Below the pieces are notes generated by a model. The model had not been told where the DNA came from, searched no databases, and saw only the letters and a list, made by a program, of their open reading frames with translations. DNA of 64,000 nt from NCBI GenBank assembly GCA_015143295.1, contig CM026570.1:21087250-21151249 (forward strand), given 5' to 3'. This document shows, piece after piece, positions 44,165-56,134 of this stretch (positions are counted from its first letter, which is position 1; each line of letters begins with the position of its first letter). The DNA comes from Tetracentron sinense. Lineage: Eukaryota > Streptophyta > Magnoliopsida > Trochodendrales > Trochodendraceae. A program made the position numbers and the translations under genes.

Positions 44165-47100
44165 ACACCATCCCTCAACTCCGCACAAACCAATGGATTT
44201 CCTAAGGAACTCAAACCTAAGGGAATCTAAGGGTTTTGTGAGAATGTCTGCAAATTGTTTCTCTGTTTAGACATACTCAATACACACAATATTTTGCTCA
44301 ACTAAATCACGAATGAAGTGATGCCTAATGTCAAAGTGTTTTGTGCGAGAATGTTGAACGAGATTTTTGAAAATATTGATAGCACTTGAATTATCACAAT
44401 ACACAGTCGTAGTGCCCTGTTCAATCCCCGTAATCATGCAACATCTGCTTCATCCACAGAAGTTGAGTACAACAACTGCCAGCTGCTATGTACTCAGCTT
44501 CGGCAGTGGACAATGAAATTGAATTCTTCTTTTTGCTAAGCCAAGCAACTAAGCAGTTTCCAATATAGAAACACCCTCCGGAGGTGCTCTTCCTATCATC
44601 AGTATTTCTGGCCTAGTCGGCATCGGAATATCCAACTATTGGGCTCGCTTGATAGCGGGCACATGCTCCAACACTAAAGGCAATGTCTGGTCTAGTGGCA
44701 GTTAGGTAAAGCAAACTACCAATCATGCTTCTGTAAGAAGTTTGATCAACATCCTTGCCTGAAGTATGTTTACTAAGTTTTGTTGTAGAACTCATAGGAG
44801 TCCTAGCATGCTTAGCAGAGCTCATACCAAATTTCTTCACCAGATTTTTAGCATATTTGATTTGAGATACTGAGATCCCAGAATCTAATTGCTTGATCTG
44901 AAGACCAAGGAAGAAACTTAGCTCACCAACCATGCTCATTTCAAATTCATTTTTCATTTATTCAGCAAATGATAGAGCATGTAAGTCTAATGTGGAACCA
45001 AACACAATGTTATCAACATATATCTGGGCGATGACAATATCACCTTTCACATTCTTTATGAAAAGGGTTCTGTCTACTCCCCCTCTCGAAAATCCATTTT
45101 CCAAGAGATAAGTAGTCAACCTCTCATACCAAGCTCTTGGAGCTTGCTTTAAACCATAGAGAGCCCTTTTTAATCGATAGACTTGATCAAGGTGATGTGG
45201 ATCTTCAAACCCTTTTGGTTGTTCCATATAGACTTCTTCCTGTAGAATGCCATTCAGAAAGGCACTCTTAACATCGATTTGAAAAAGCTTGAATTTCATA
45301 TGGTAAGCTACAGCTAGAAGAATTCTGATTGATTCTAGCCTGGCAACAAGAGCAAAGGTCTCATCGAAGTCAATGCCTTCAATTTGGGTGTATCCTTGTG
45401 CAACTAACCTAGCCTTATTTCTTATGATAGTACCTTTTTCATCAGATGATGATTTGTTCTTGAAAATCCATTTGGTACCTATCACATTTGTATTGTTAGG
45501 CCTAGGTACTAAATACGAAACATCATTCCTAGTAAACTGAAGTAACTCTTCTTGCATTGCATTAATCCAATTATCATCTGCAAGGGCTTCAGCTACATTC
45601 TTGGGTTCAAAAGATGAAGTATAGCAAATGTAGCTAACTTCATTTTCAATTTGTTTCCTTGTTCTCACTCCACTTTCAAGATCACTAATAATATCTGTGG
45701 AGGTGTGAGGACTTATGACCCTTGGATGTGTAGGTTTTAATGGAGATCATTGCTTAGTAATAAGTGGAGTTGAAGAAGTTTTAACATTTTCATTTCCAGC
45801 ACTATCATCATCCTCAAGTTGCACATTTTCAACACTGGAGTCATCCACAACTACATTGATGGACTCCATAATTGTAGAGGTTCTCAAGTTATACACTCGA
45901 TAAGCTCTACTATTTGTGGAATACCCAAGAAATATCCCTTCATCACTCCGGGATTCAAATTTTCCCAGTTGCTCTCTATCCTTAAGGATATAGCATTTAC
46001 TTCCGAATTCTCGAAAGTACTTGACACTGGGTTTCTTGTTATTCCACAACTCATATGGGGTTTTCTTTGTTCCAGGCCTTAGAAAAACTCGATTAACTAT
46101 ATAGCAAGCAGTGTTAACTGCTTCAGCCCAGAAATAAGAAGCTAGATTGGTGCTATGAAGCATAACTCTAGCCATCTCTTGGAGAACCCTGTTCTTCCTC
46201 TCCACAACACCATTCTGCTGAGGTGTAATGGGTGCAGAAAATTCATGTTTGATACCCGACTCATCACAAAAGTCGTTGTACTTAGAGTTTTCAAACTCAT
46301 TTCCATGATCACTTCGAATTCGAGTGATTGGGCATCTTTTCTCATTTTGAATTTTCAAGCAAATACTTTTGAAATTTTCAAAAGCGTCGGATTTCTCTCT
46401 TATAAATGTCACCTATGACATTCTGGAGAAATCATCAACCATGACTAGGATATATCGCTTTCCACCTAGACTTTCAGTTCTTGTAGGACTCATAAGATCC
46501 ATATGAATTAATTCCAGTGGATATGAAGTAGCAATACTTAAAGTCTTCTTATATGGGGTTCTAATTTGTTTACCAATCTGACATGGCCCACACACAGCAG
46601 TAGAAGGCTTTCCTAGTTTGGGCACACCTCTCACAAGTTCTTGCTTTGAGATTTTGTATAGGTCTTTGAAGTTCATGTGACCTAGCCTTCGGTGCCACAA
46701 ATCAACTTCCTCAATTTTAGCCCTATTACAGACATTTGAGAAATTAGAACTAGGGATTAAGCCGTAGCAATTGTCAGTGGTTCTCAACTCTTCTAGAACA
46801 CACTTACCTTTACCATTAATCACTAAGCATTTATTTAGGGTAAAGTGCACAGCATGGTTATCATCACATAGTTGACTTATGCTAATCAAATTAGCTTTCA
46901 GTCCTTCAACAAACAAGGTATTTTTCAATTTTGGTATGCCTGGTGAATCGATGATACCTTTCCCTTTAACTAATGACTTGCTTCCATCACCAAAAGTAAC
47001 AGTCCCATCTGGACAGTCCTCAAATTGACTAAATAGGGACTTGTTACCTATCATATACCGAGAACACCCACTATCGAAATACCACATTTCTGTGTTTTGG

Positions 47101-47645
47101 GCTTTAAAGGCAGTATGAATGACAAGGCACTTAAGGTCATCCTTTCTCACATACACAGTTTTTAAACTTTGTTTAGACATTTGAATATTGTTCTGTGTAG
47201 TAGAGACCTTTTTCTTTTTAGACCTTCTAGAACTCTTTCTGTTCAGTTCAGTTCTAGTATTATGATTTGTCACATTCTTTCCTCTTGTGTAATCATAAGG
47301 AGTGAATGGACCACTTTCATTTCTAGACATTTGAGAAATCCTATTGACATCTTCGCTCAAAATTCTAGATTTTTCAGCCAAAACTTGAATCTGCATTTTA
47401 AGATTCCCTTGACTTTGATTTTGGTTCCATGAACCATTTCGGGGAGCTCTTCTAAACGCATTACAGTTTGGTCGAATGTGACCTCTTACACTACAAAAGT
47501 GACATGTGGGTATGAATCTAGAAAGAGGAGGAGGATTTCTTATAAAATGAATTTGATTCCTCAAAGCATTCACCCTATGAGCTGTATTTCTAGGCTTTAC
47601 AACATTTATATAAGCCTTAGTACTTGATGTAGAAGGTACATTCAC
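44165..47645 (-). pseudogene. pol of F: protease, integrase, RT, RNase H
   Basis: From the left end of gag: zinc knuckle CHFCSVRGHIRPNC, protease with WYFDSGCSRYMIGNKS near 47070, pre-integrase WHRRLGHMNFKDLY, HHCC, IHMDLMSP and MVDDFSRMS, then a TAG (46411-46413 region). Integrase continues with IRSDHGNEF and PQQNGVVERKNR. RT has [20 protein letters not shown] and [14 protein letters not shown]. The catalytic YVDD is YVDN (45009-45020), so the enzyme is dead. RNase H and the C-terminus run with stops to about 44165. A frameshift separates pol from gag near 47645. Confidence 0.9.
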
Positions 47646-48647
47646 TTTGGGATCAGAATGTATTGGTTCAAATTACCAACAACTAAAGGACCAGCTGGTG
47701 TGTCAGCATGTCCTATCCTAGATCTATTAGAATTTGATCCATATTTTCTAACTAATTCATCTAGGCAGCTAGTATTTCCAAACATTCTTACTTCTTTCTC
47801 AAGAGTATAGACCTTCTGAATCAAGTCAGTCTTGTCTTTAAGGGTTATATGATGTTCTTTTTCAAGAAATTTCACCTTATCAACAAGAGAATCTTTTAAA
47901 GATTCCAGCTCCACTAACAGAGTCTTTGACTCTTCAACTTCTTTCAAGGAAGTGTCTCTTTCAACTTCTAATCTTCTGACCACATTAGTCAATGAGACAT
48001 TCTCTTCCAAAAGACACTTAACTTTTTCAACAAAAGCTTCTTTCTCTTTTTCAAGCTGACTAACTAGAGCACTCTTCTCCTTTGCTTCTAGTTTACAAGT
48101 ATCTCTTTCATTTTGAATGATTTTGAGTTTTTTGCTCAAAGAGATTTTTGCTTTAGTCAGTTTCAAACTTTCAGAATACAACTTATGATAAGTTGTTTTC
48201 AAATCTTCATCACTTTCAGAGTCAGTATAACTCTTCTCAGTGTCTCCACTAGACTCAGTGTGACTACTTTCATCACTTTTATCCTTCTCATCAACCACCG
48301 AGGCAATCTCAAGAATCCCAGAAAGGGATACAGTGAAAGCAGTATTGTCGCGACCCAAAACCCACCCTAGGAGTTAGAGTGAATCGTGGACGACTAAATC
48401 ATGACTCACATGACTTGCTTGACAAACCACCTGCAAAACACCCACAGAGCATATACAATAGAGGATAACAACGGAAGCATAACTATAAGACACAACGGAA
48501 GTCTAACAAACCTCTAAGTATATACACATGGTCCAAGTTTTAATACAAAGAAATCAAAACAAAGAAAGTGCGGACATGCCCGCCAAAATACATGGATATA
48601 ATCACTCATGCTCACCCACAGCTAATCCACTTAGAATCTAACACCAC

Positions 48648-48767
48648 CTACTGATAACCCTCTACGGGAGGTTCCTCCAATGGCTCCTCGATGTACTCCT
48701 CCTCCACCCATGAACCAGGAGTACAAACATCAAATGGAGCAGTAGCTCCCTCAGAACCTGCCGACAT
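48648..48767 (-). CDS. Conserved small acidic ORF in LTR H (39 aa)
   Basis: ATG 48767 to TAG 48650-48648. Begins MSAG, as does the ATG-2771 start in A, and has the core SWVEEEYIEEPLEEPP. The hairpin GCTGAGTATTCCATGCTTAGC lies just ahead of it, in two parts GCTGAG and CTTAGC that pair with one G-U. An independent LTR lineage keeping start codon, frame and core supports a real peptide. Confidence 0.5.
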   Translation of the reverse strand: MSAGSEGATAPFDVCTPGSWVEEEYIEEPLEEPPVEGYQ

Positions 48768-49086
48768 AAGAAGTACGGCTAAGCATGGAATACTCAGCGG
48801 GTACTAAATACTAACCAACAGTTATAGCAAGAGATAGCAATGCATACCCAGGAAACAATATAGATATATATGAATCAGGAACAGTTAATATCATACAAAG
48901 AAATAAGGAAATTCATAATCATACTTGCAGTTCATGAAAAGCCAATAAAATTTTTGAAAAACACCATGCACTTGACTTGACTTAAAATACCCTTCGCGTA
49001 ATTGGAAACTTATTTACCGTGTCATGCTTGTCATGCTTGTCATGCTTGTATTATGCTTGCTTATTCGGAATTTAAACATGTTCACA

Positions 49087-49400
49087 TGCCTAGTTGCCGT
49101 TCATAGCCCATCGCAACTAGTATCCTATATGATGAATGATATGCCTAGTTGCCGTTCATAGTACGTCGCAACTAGTACCTTATATGCGGAATGACATGCC
49201 TAGTTGCCGTTCATAGCCCGTCGCAACTAGCATCCATGCAGAATGTGTATGACTAGTTGCCGTTCATAGCCCGTCGCAACTAGCATCCATGCAGAATGAT
49301 ATGCCTAGTTGCCATTCATAGTCCGTCGCAACCAGTACCCTATATGCAGATGGGTATGCCTAGTTGCCGTTCATAGTCCGTCGCAACTAGCATCCATGCG
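49087..49400 (-). repeat. Six-unit hairpin array in LTR H
   Basis: Units start at 49090, 49145, 49200, 49253, 49305 and 49360 (period 52-55). Each carries CTAGTTGC and GCAACTAG around a 15-base loop, an 8-bp stem. The one deviant (unit 5, GCAACCAG) becomes a G-U pair when read in the sense (minus) RNA. ATGC-rich simple sequence follows to about 49510. Confidence 0.85.
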
Positions 49401-50442
49401 TGTCGTGTCATGCCATGAGTGTCATGAAATGCTATGCTATGCATGTCATGCGATGCTATGTCATGCATGTAATGCGATGCCATGCCATGCGTGTAATACG
49501 ATGGGATGGGAGACCCTTCCCTATGCAATGCATAATCATCTTGTCCTTGACAAAAGTGAAGTGAAACATATCGTAGGATATGCCCCACCTCTACATCTCG
49601 TCCTTGAAAACATCTGTAAATCACGTCGTTTCATGCCGTGCTCGTGTAATCGTGTACACACTTGCAATGGAAATTAAATATGACATTTTGGGGAATTCAC
49701 AATACATTGCACATCACCATATATACAAGTAATAAATTAAACAATTTAGGGGAAGCGCGAAAACACACTACCATAACCTTAGCAATTTCCATGAATGTTT
49801 AAGCATGCAATTTCTTTATTTATTATTCATTTCATTCATCTTGGCATTTCATCAAACATGGTGTGTTCATTATTGATTTACCCTACAACATGCTTTTCTA
49901 GATGGGTTTTACTCAAATCATGCATGTATGTTCATTATTGGAACAATGCCCTCCCCATTTTAATCATCACAACACAACCATTGGCATCCAATCGCCCATT
50001 CCATCTCCATTCACCATTCACAACCATCCATCTCATAGCACATGTGTAAATAAAGGAAAATAAAGAGAAATAAAGGGAAAAGAGGAACTATAACTAGGAG
50101 GGTAGCAAGAAGTACCGACCTTGATCAAGTGAGGAAGAAATCCCCTTCCAAAAACGACCGTGAGTTGCTGCCCTAGCTTGAGGAGATGCTCCTCACGAGC
50201 TTGTGCCTTGATCTTGAAGAAAAATGGGCTTGAGTTGAGTGTGGGTTCACAAACCCCTTGATTTCTCTCCAAAATAGAAACCCTAGGTTTAGGAATCGCC
50301 CTCTCCTCTCTTCTTATCTCCCAATCTCTCTAAGTGTCGAAATGAAGTCCTAAAGGCTCGGGTTAAACTCTTAAGGTATGAGTGAACCGATCAAAAGACC
50401 ATAATACCCTTACTGAAATTTCTGCAAAAACGCGAGTAACAA

Positions 50443-50620
50443 GCGATCGGTGTTAATGACGGATCGATTGGTTGCCTACCGATCGATCGGTTTCATAACC
50501 GAGCGATCGGTTAAAATTTCACTCTCTGGAAAATTTTCCCATACAAAAATCTTGACCAGTCGATAGCCTCCGAGCGATCGGTTTTGGACCGATCGATCGC
50601 TCCATGGACCGAGCGATCGG
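50443..50620 (-). promoter_or_regulatory. Phased palindrome cluster of LTR H
   Basis: Sites at 50479, 50499, 50570, 50589 and 50609, plus weaker ones near 50440 and 50459, spaced 19-20 bp within groups. The spacer on the minus strand has GGCTATCGACTGGTC, GTATGGG and CCAGAGAG. Confidence 0.78.
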
Positions 50621-51931
50621 TGGTCTGCAGGTCCAAACTGTTTTGGCCATAACTTTTGACTCGTTCGTCCGATTTTGACGATTCAACTTGTGTTGGGTTC
50701 GTACTTCGAAAACGAACATTTCTGACATTTCGGAATTTCCAATTTCTTCTTTATTTATTAATTATACCTCTTTAAAAGAAAAATGGCAACGAAAGTGTCA
50801 TGCATTAAATGTGAAAAAGTCCGGGGCTCTACAAGTATGATTATCAGTTTCTTCACTTGAAGAAGAACTGTCCGATTCTTCATTCTCGGAATCACTGTCA
50901 TCCCAACAGGCATTCATCACTTGCCCTTGCTCTTCTTCTTGTTAGGACAGTTAGGTGAAATATGACCGAAGCTATGACATTCATAACATTGAACACCTTG
51001 GGATTTCTTGTCGCCACTCTTGGAATTTTTCTTGATTTCCCAGGGCTTAGACTTTGACTTCTCAAAAGATTTTCCTCCCTGTTTAGGATTGAACCTCTTT
51101 TTCGTTCTAGAAAATTTTCAAAATTTTTTAACGAAGAGAGCCATTTCTTCCTCATCCATCTATCCATCATTGTTATCCTCATCCAAAGATTCCTTAATTG
51201 ATTTCAAGGCTAAAGATTTGGTCTTCTTGGATGGTCGAAGATTGAGTTCATAAGTTTGGAGTGAACCAACTAATTCTTCAATCTTCAGAGAGTCAACAAT
51301 TTTACTCTCTTCAATAGCACTGACCTTGGGTTGAAATCTCTCAGGTAGAGATCTAAGGACTTTTCTAACTATCTTAGACTCAGTTAATCTTTCACCTAAG
51401 TTGAAACTAGCATTAACAATGTTACTAAGTTTTGCAAAAAATTCATCAAATGTGTCATCGTCTTCCATTTTCAAATATTCAAATTTGGTGGTTAACATTT
51501 GGAGTTTTGAGATTTTAACAGTGGTGGTACCCTCATGGGTAATCTCAAGAATGTCCCATGCCTCCTTTGCTGTTTCACATGAAGAAATTCGTCTGAATTC
51601 CTCAGCTGTGACTGCAGTAAAGATAGCATTGAGTCCTTTAGTATTCCAACCACTTGTCTCAAGCTCTTCTCTGGTCCATTCATTAGAATAATTGACGACA
51701 GTTAAATCACCTAGAGTTTTCATAGGCGTAGTCCAACCATTTTGAATAGACATCCAAATTCTCTCGTCAATTGATTTGAGAAAGGCTCTCATACGGGCTT
51801 TCCAATATGCGTAATTATTCCCATCGAACAGTAGGGGACGAGAGACTGAACCGCCCTCTCTTAGAGTACTCATAATCACAGAGTAAGATATACAGGATCA
51901 CACTAAAGGGTTTAGTCTTAAAGGTGAACCT

Positions 51932-51943
51932 GCTCTGATATCA
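51932..51943 (-). other. Primer binding site of F
   Basis: On the minus strand TGATATCAGAGC, two bases after the 5' LTR end; one base different from the usual iMet site TGGTATCAGAGC. Confidence 0.85.
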
Positions 51944-51945
51944 AT

Positions 51946-53155
51946 TGAAATTACCCTGATCAATGATCTCTATGACCTAGAGGGGGGTGAATAGGTCTAT
52001 CTAAGAACTTCTAACCAATTTTTAGTTTTTCAAATAATTAGTTTAGAAATATAAACAATTCACACCAACAATCCACACAAATCAAACACAGCAGATTTTT
52101 TACGTGGAAAACCCTTACGGGGAAAAACCACGGGACCGCGTCCAGCAACAAACTTCACTATAAAAAGAATCCAAGTACAAGACAAGACCTTACCCAAACC
52201 GGACTTGACGTTCCTAGGTACAGAATCTTACTCTTGATTTCCACGAACCAGCAGGTTCGATCTCCGCCGTAGCAGCTTCGGTTCCTGACCGACCAAATCT
52301 TCTCAAGCTACTTCAATACCACGATCACACACGATCGATCTCCTTCCACGAAGGCTCCGGATCATACACCAGACACACACAAAGTGTAGGGTTGTGAATC
52401 AATTTAGAAAGCTTCAAACCCTAGAGGGATCTCATACAGATCTGAGATCACACAATGCAAGATCAAAAGTATAGATCTATACTTGCATTCTCTAGGATGA
52501 TTGAAAAAGGAGGGATCACTAAAGATCTATGAGGAATAATGGAAAAAGCCCTAGAAGGGTTTCTCAGACCTCTACTCTTTCAAAAATAAACAATGATATG
52601 AATTAGGTCTCCAAAAAGTTTTTTATATAGGGTTTAGAAAAGAGTCCAGAAAAATAAAAATTATGTTTACGAGGACCGATCGATCGGTGCTTATAACCGA
52701 TCGCTCGGTCCAAAACCGATCGATCGTTATTTCCACCGAGAGATTGGTTAAAAATTACCTCTCTGCAAAAATACCCCATACAAATTTTTTGACCAGTCGA
52801 TAGCCACCGATTGCTCGGTAGGCCACCGATCGATCGGTCTCAACACCGAGCGATCAGTTGAGACAGAATTTTAGCCAAAACAATTTCTTTTATTTTTGTT
52901 TGATTCAAATAAGACCAAAAGACTTTGTTAGGCTTAAAACTATCCTCCTAGGTATGTTTAGAGTTATCTAAGTCAAATCGAACCTAGGTAGGGGTCTCTA
53001 AGTCCATTACCTGTCTAGATTCGGAGTAGAAGCTTTTTCTTCAATATCTTCAATCTTCTCGAAACTTTAACTCTTCCGACAAGTTGAACAAGACACAACA
53101 CATATGACCTATCTAATGATCACGGAATTTGCCAACACCTATTTAGGGATTTACA
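51946..53155 (-). repeat. 5' LTR of F
   Basis: 1210 bp, colinear with 39652-40867. TATA box on the minus strand at 52622-52629. Confidence 0.93.
52676..52857 (-). promoter_or_regulatory. Palindrome cassette in the Ty1 LTR (5' copy)
   Basis: Sites start at 52676, 52697, 52716, 52736, then 52807, 52826, 52846: spacing 19-21 bp. The spacer on the minus strand has GGTGGCTATCGACTGGTC, GTATGGGG and GCAGAGAGG, clearly homologous to the spacers in the Ty3 LTRs. Confidence 0.8.
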
Positions 53156-53834
53156 CAATCGTTGGTTATTCAGTATGAATAATATATCGTAGTACTCTAT
53201 TCACATATATGGTATTGAGTTATTTTAAGTTATCTCAAGATTTTATGCAAGTTGAATGTGCTCACAAGTTAAGTAAGATAAGATGCTCATAAGTAAGATG
53301 ATATGTTCACATGTTTCGCACTCTGATGAGTGTAAGTTTGTTAAGTTATGTTAAGAGAAGTATGATAAGCATGATTTATGTTAATGTTTATGACCTTGTT
53401 AGCTAATATTTTATGTCTACTGAGCCACATGTGCTCAACCGATATGTTTTTTGTCGACAGGTTTAGATTTTGAGATTGTAGCTAAACCTTGGGAAGATGA
53501 GGAATATACTGAGGAAAAAGAAGGTGATTTCATGGAAGATGAGAATGATTTGGATAAATATCCATATTATTGAAGTTTAAATTATTGGACTTTGGTTTAA
53601 ATTGAAGGGTTGTAATAAGTTCTTTTAATGGAGGTTTTACGGTTATGTTTGATATCACTTTATATGTAGTTATTGATTTTGAGATTGATGTTAATTCAAG
53701 AATTCTCAAGTTTATATTTTAGTATGCCTTATAAGCTCATGTTAAGATAAAAAGTCTCGATAAGAGATTCTAGGATAATGTAGTGTCATGAGTCAAAGTA
53801 CATTTTGACCTAGATGGGATTTTGGGTCACGACA
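53156..53834 (+). repeat. Truncated Ty3 LTR (I), right part
   Basis: Continuation of 36331-37024 after G and F. Has the hairpin TGAGC...GCTCA (53421-53437), TGTCGACAGGT, an acidic open frame to TGA 53571-53573 (core KPWEDEEYTEEKEG, ending DKYPYY; no ATG) and the LTR end TTTGGGTCACGACA. Confidence 0.7.
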
Positions 53835-54674
53835 ATTGGTACTCCCAAATATACTCCCGAATCCTAACTGCCTTTGGCTAACCACTAAGGGTCAGGATGT
53901 AATGCCCCAAAATACCACCTAGGAGTTTTGATACTTTGGCGACGTCACTTATACTTGAAACTATCCTGCAAAGGCATATAAGGCAAGCTAAATAGTGAAT
54001 TGAAAATTTTTTTAATAACTTAACTGTATTCCTAGGGCAATTGTTTACAATAACTGAATATGAACTAAGACATGTACAAAAAAAATCATTAGCTTGAGTT
54101 ATCAACTCAAAGTGATACAATATCCCAAGAAATAAAACCCAAAATACATGTCTCTCCCTCTGTATCACTCAACCATAAGATCATATGTCAAGACCCCTAT
54201 CATCCTCAAGAACATCCCAAGAAGGCTCCTACCCTCCATAATCTATCTCGATCTAATGCCCAGGGATACAATGTCGAATGAACCTACCGACATAAAATGT
54301 ACGGCTGAGCATGGAATACTCTGCGTATACATACTACTAACTAACCATGTTACGATACATTAACATGCTATACAAGATACGGTTCATCAAAGTATATGCA
54401 TGATCAGAGTGTGGAAGTTAAAACAAGATAACAGTTGCATAATCTTAAAATAATACTTCAAATCCTACATTAAGTTCGTGCTTTAACAATACGTATTTCA
54501 TGTATCTTACAAGCCTTGTGAGTTCCTTATGCATTTTATGAGGTTCTTAGCTTGTGAGGTCATTCTTATCACTTATCTTGTATTATGTTGAGACATACGC
54601 TTTCTTGTGAACTTTCTTGTGAGTTTCTTGTAAGCTTGCTTGTGAGTTCTTGTGAGCTTGCTTTCATAGAAACA

Positions 54675-54880
54675 GATGTTAATGCCCGTACCTGGTCTTA
54701 GTACATTAACATCCTTTCGTATTTATCTTATAAACATATACTAGTGCCCGTACCTAGTCTTAGTACACTAGCATACTTTCATATACTTGTGACCTTATGA
54801 ACTTTTGAGCATGTGAACTTGTGAGCTTGTGAGCCTTGGAAACAGATACTAATGCTCGTACCTGGTCTTAGTACACTAGC
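54675..54880 (-). repeat. Three hairpin units in LTR H'
   Basis: Unit 1 (54675-54713) pairs GATGTTAATG with CATTAACATC, 10 bp perfect. Unit 2 (54738-54774) and unit 3 (54845-54882) have different arms. As sense (minus) RNA, all differences between arms are G-U wobbles, so all stems stay paired; on the other strand they would be A-C mismatches. Confidence 0.75.
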
Positions 54881-56011
54881 ATCCTTCCATATACTTGTGA
54901 CCTTCCTCTTGTGAATATTTCCTTCTTGTCTTATAAGCTTCCATTTGTTCCTTACGCGTTTTCTTTCCTTTCCTTAAGAATGTTCTTATGATCTTTACTT
55001 ATAATTTGATTTTCTCCTTGTCTTATGAACTTTCTTATAATTCTTCGTATACCTGTACTTATGAACTGGACGTACATACTAGCGTCTATCTTTCTTACCG
55101 TACTTAAAATCTTATCCTTGTCTTGTAGAAATTTACTCTTGTCTTGTTCTTATTTCATGGAAATCACTCTTGTCGTGTCTTGGTTTAATTCCATATGATT
55201 ATATTTCAAAAAAACTAGGTTCCTACATGAATACGTGCTTGTGCATAGAGAATGGTGAACATCATAATGTCATGAGAAGATTGAAATACCATCATGTCGC
55301 ATTTCCCAACTTTCTATAAACATACGAGATTTTAAGGAAACACAAAAAGCATACTAGCATAATTACCAAATTTTGGGAAAATCCCTAATTCATATTTCGT
55401 CAAGCACCTTGCATTCAACCTTTCCTTAAGGCTTTTACTTACATTTTCATCATCCACATTTCATCAAACATCTTATATGCATTTCTTATGAGTACATTAC
55501 CCTTTCCCATTTTCCATCATACATCAACCATTACATTCATAACATTTAATTTATTATAAACCTATTAAACTACACATCTTAATATTGTCTCAATATGATT
55601 TACATCTTGATTTTCACCAAAGGATCACTAAAATTGAATGTATATCAAAGCATTGTAACAAGGGAGGTTAATAGAATGTATCTACCTTAGGGAATAAAAT
55701 CTCTTTGATCCAAGGCTTGAGAAAGCTTGAGGGAGCTTGTAGAAGAGGAACCCAAGCTTGAGGATGAAGATCCAAGCTCCAATGGCGTGTGGTAGCGTGA
55801 TCCAAGCTTGTGGAAAATCCCAAACCTTGATTAGTCTTCACTTGATCTTCAATCCAAAACTCCTCCTTGAAAATCCTCAATCTTCTCCCTTCTCCTTCCA
55901 AGATCTTCCTTAGGTTTAGGTTCACCAAAAACCCCCCAAAAAGATCACCTATTTGTAGGCCAAGGAGTGAAAACCCCAAAAATTACGCTCTAAAAAAGTT
56001 GGTTCGTGCAC

Positions 56012-56134
56012 CTACAATCATTCGTAGGCTTCCTACGATAAATCGTAGGTTGCCCAGTGAGTTTACAGTATTTCAGGGGCTTTACAATCGTTCGTAGCTA
56101 CGATCGTTCGTAAGGTGTTTACGAACGATCGTAA
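56012..56134 (-). promoter_or_regulatory. Palindrome cluster of LTR H' (second sequence type)
   Basis: CTACGATCGTTCGTAG-type sites start at 56012, 56033, 56082, 56098 and 56119; mostly 21 bp apart within groups. Same type as LTR G. Confidence 0.7.

Larger units (their letters stand above)
48346..50833 (-). mobile_element. Solo Ty3 LTR (H) in the gag of F
   Basis: On the minus strand TGTAGAGCCCCGGAC...GGGTCGCGACA; 2488 bp; exact duplication AGTAT at 48341-48345 and 50834-50838. Close in layout to LTR A: start box, TTATGGCC box (50640-50706), palindromes (50443-50620), leader, donor-like AAG|GTCGGTAC, hairpin array, conserved hairpin and acidic ORF. Confidence 0.93.
47642..51879 (-). pseudogene. 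gag of F, split by solo LTR H
   Basis: N-terminal part 51879-51160 is a UBN2-type capsid (SRPLLFDGNNYAYWKARMRA, ETAKEAWDILEITHEGT). After a stop, the zinc knuckle CYECHSFGHISPNC (50988-50946) is still in frame. An acidic Ser-rich stretch follows and is broken at AGTAT by LTR H. The part beyond (48345-47642) is Glu/Lys/Leu-rich over about 150 residues with heptad spacing (LEKEKEAFVEKVKCLLEENV), a long coiled coil as in SIRE-type Gag. Confidence 0.85.
39652..53155 (-). mobile_element. SIRE-type Ty1/copia element (F) with a third ORF
   Basis: Minus-strand element: 5' LTR 53155-51946, primer site 51943-51932, gag, pol, an extra ORF (42834-41491) and 3' LTR 40867-39652. Exact duplication CAATC at 39647-39651 and 53156-53160. 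Gag type, two zinc knuckles, long coiled coil in gag and an ORF between pol and 3' LTR fit the SIRE/Maximus lineage. Solo LTR H sits in gag; without it F is about 11 kb. LTRs differ by roughly 2-3% by eye. Confidence 0.93.
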
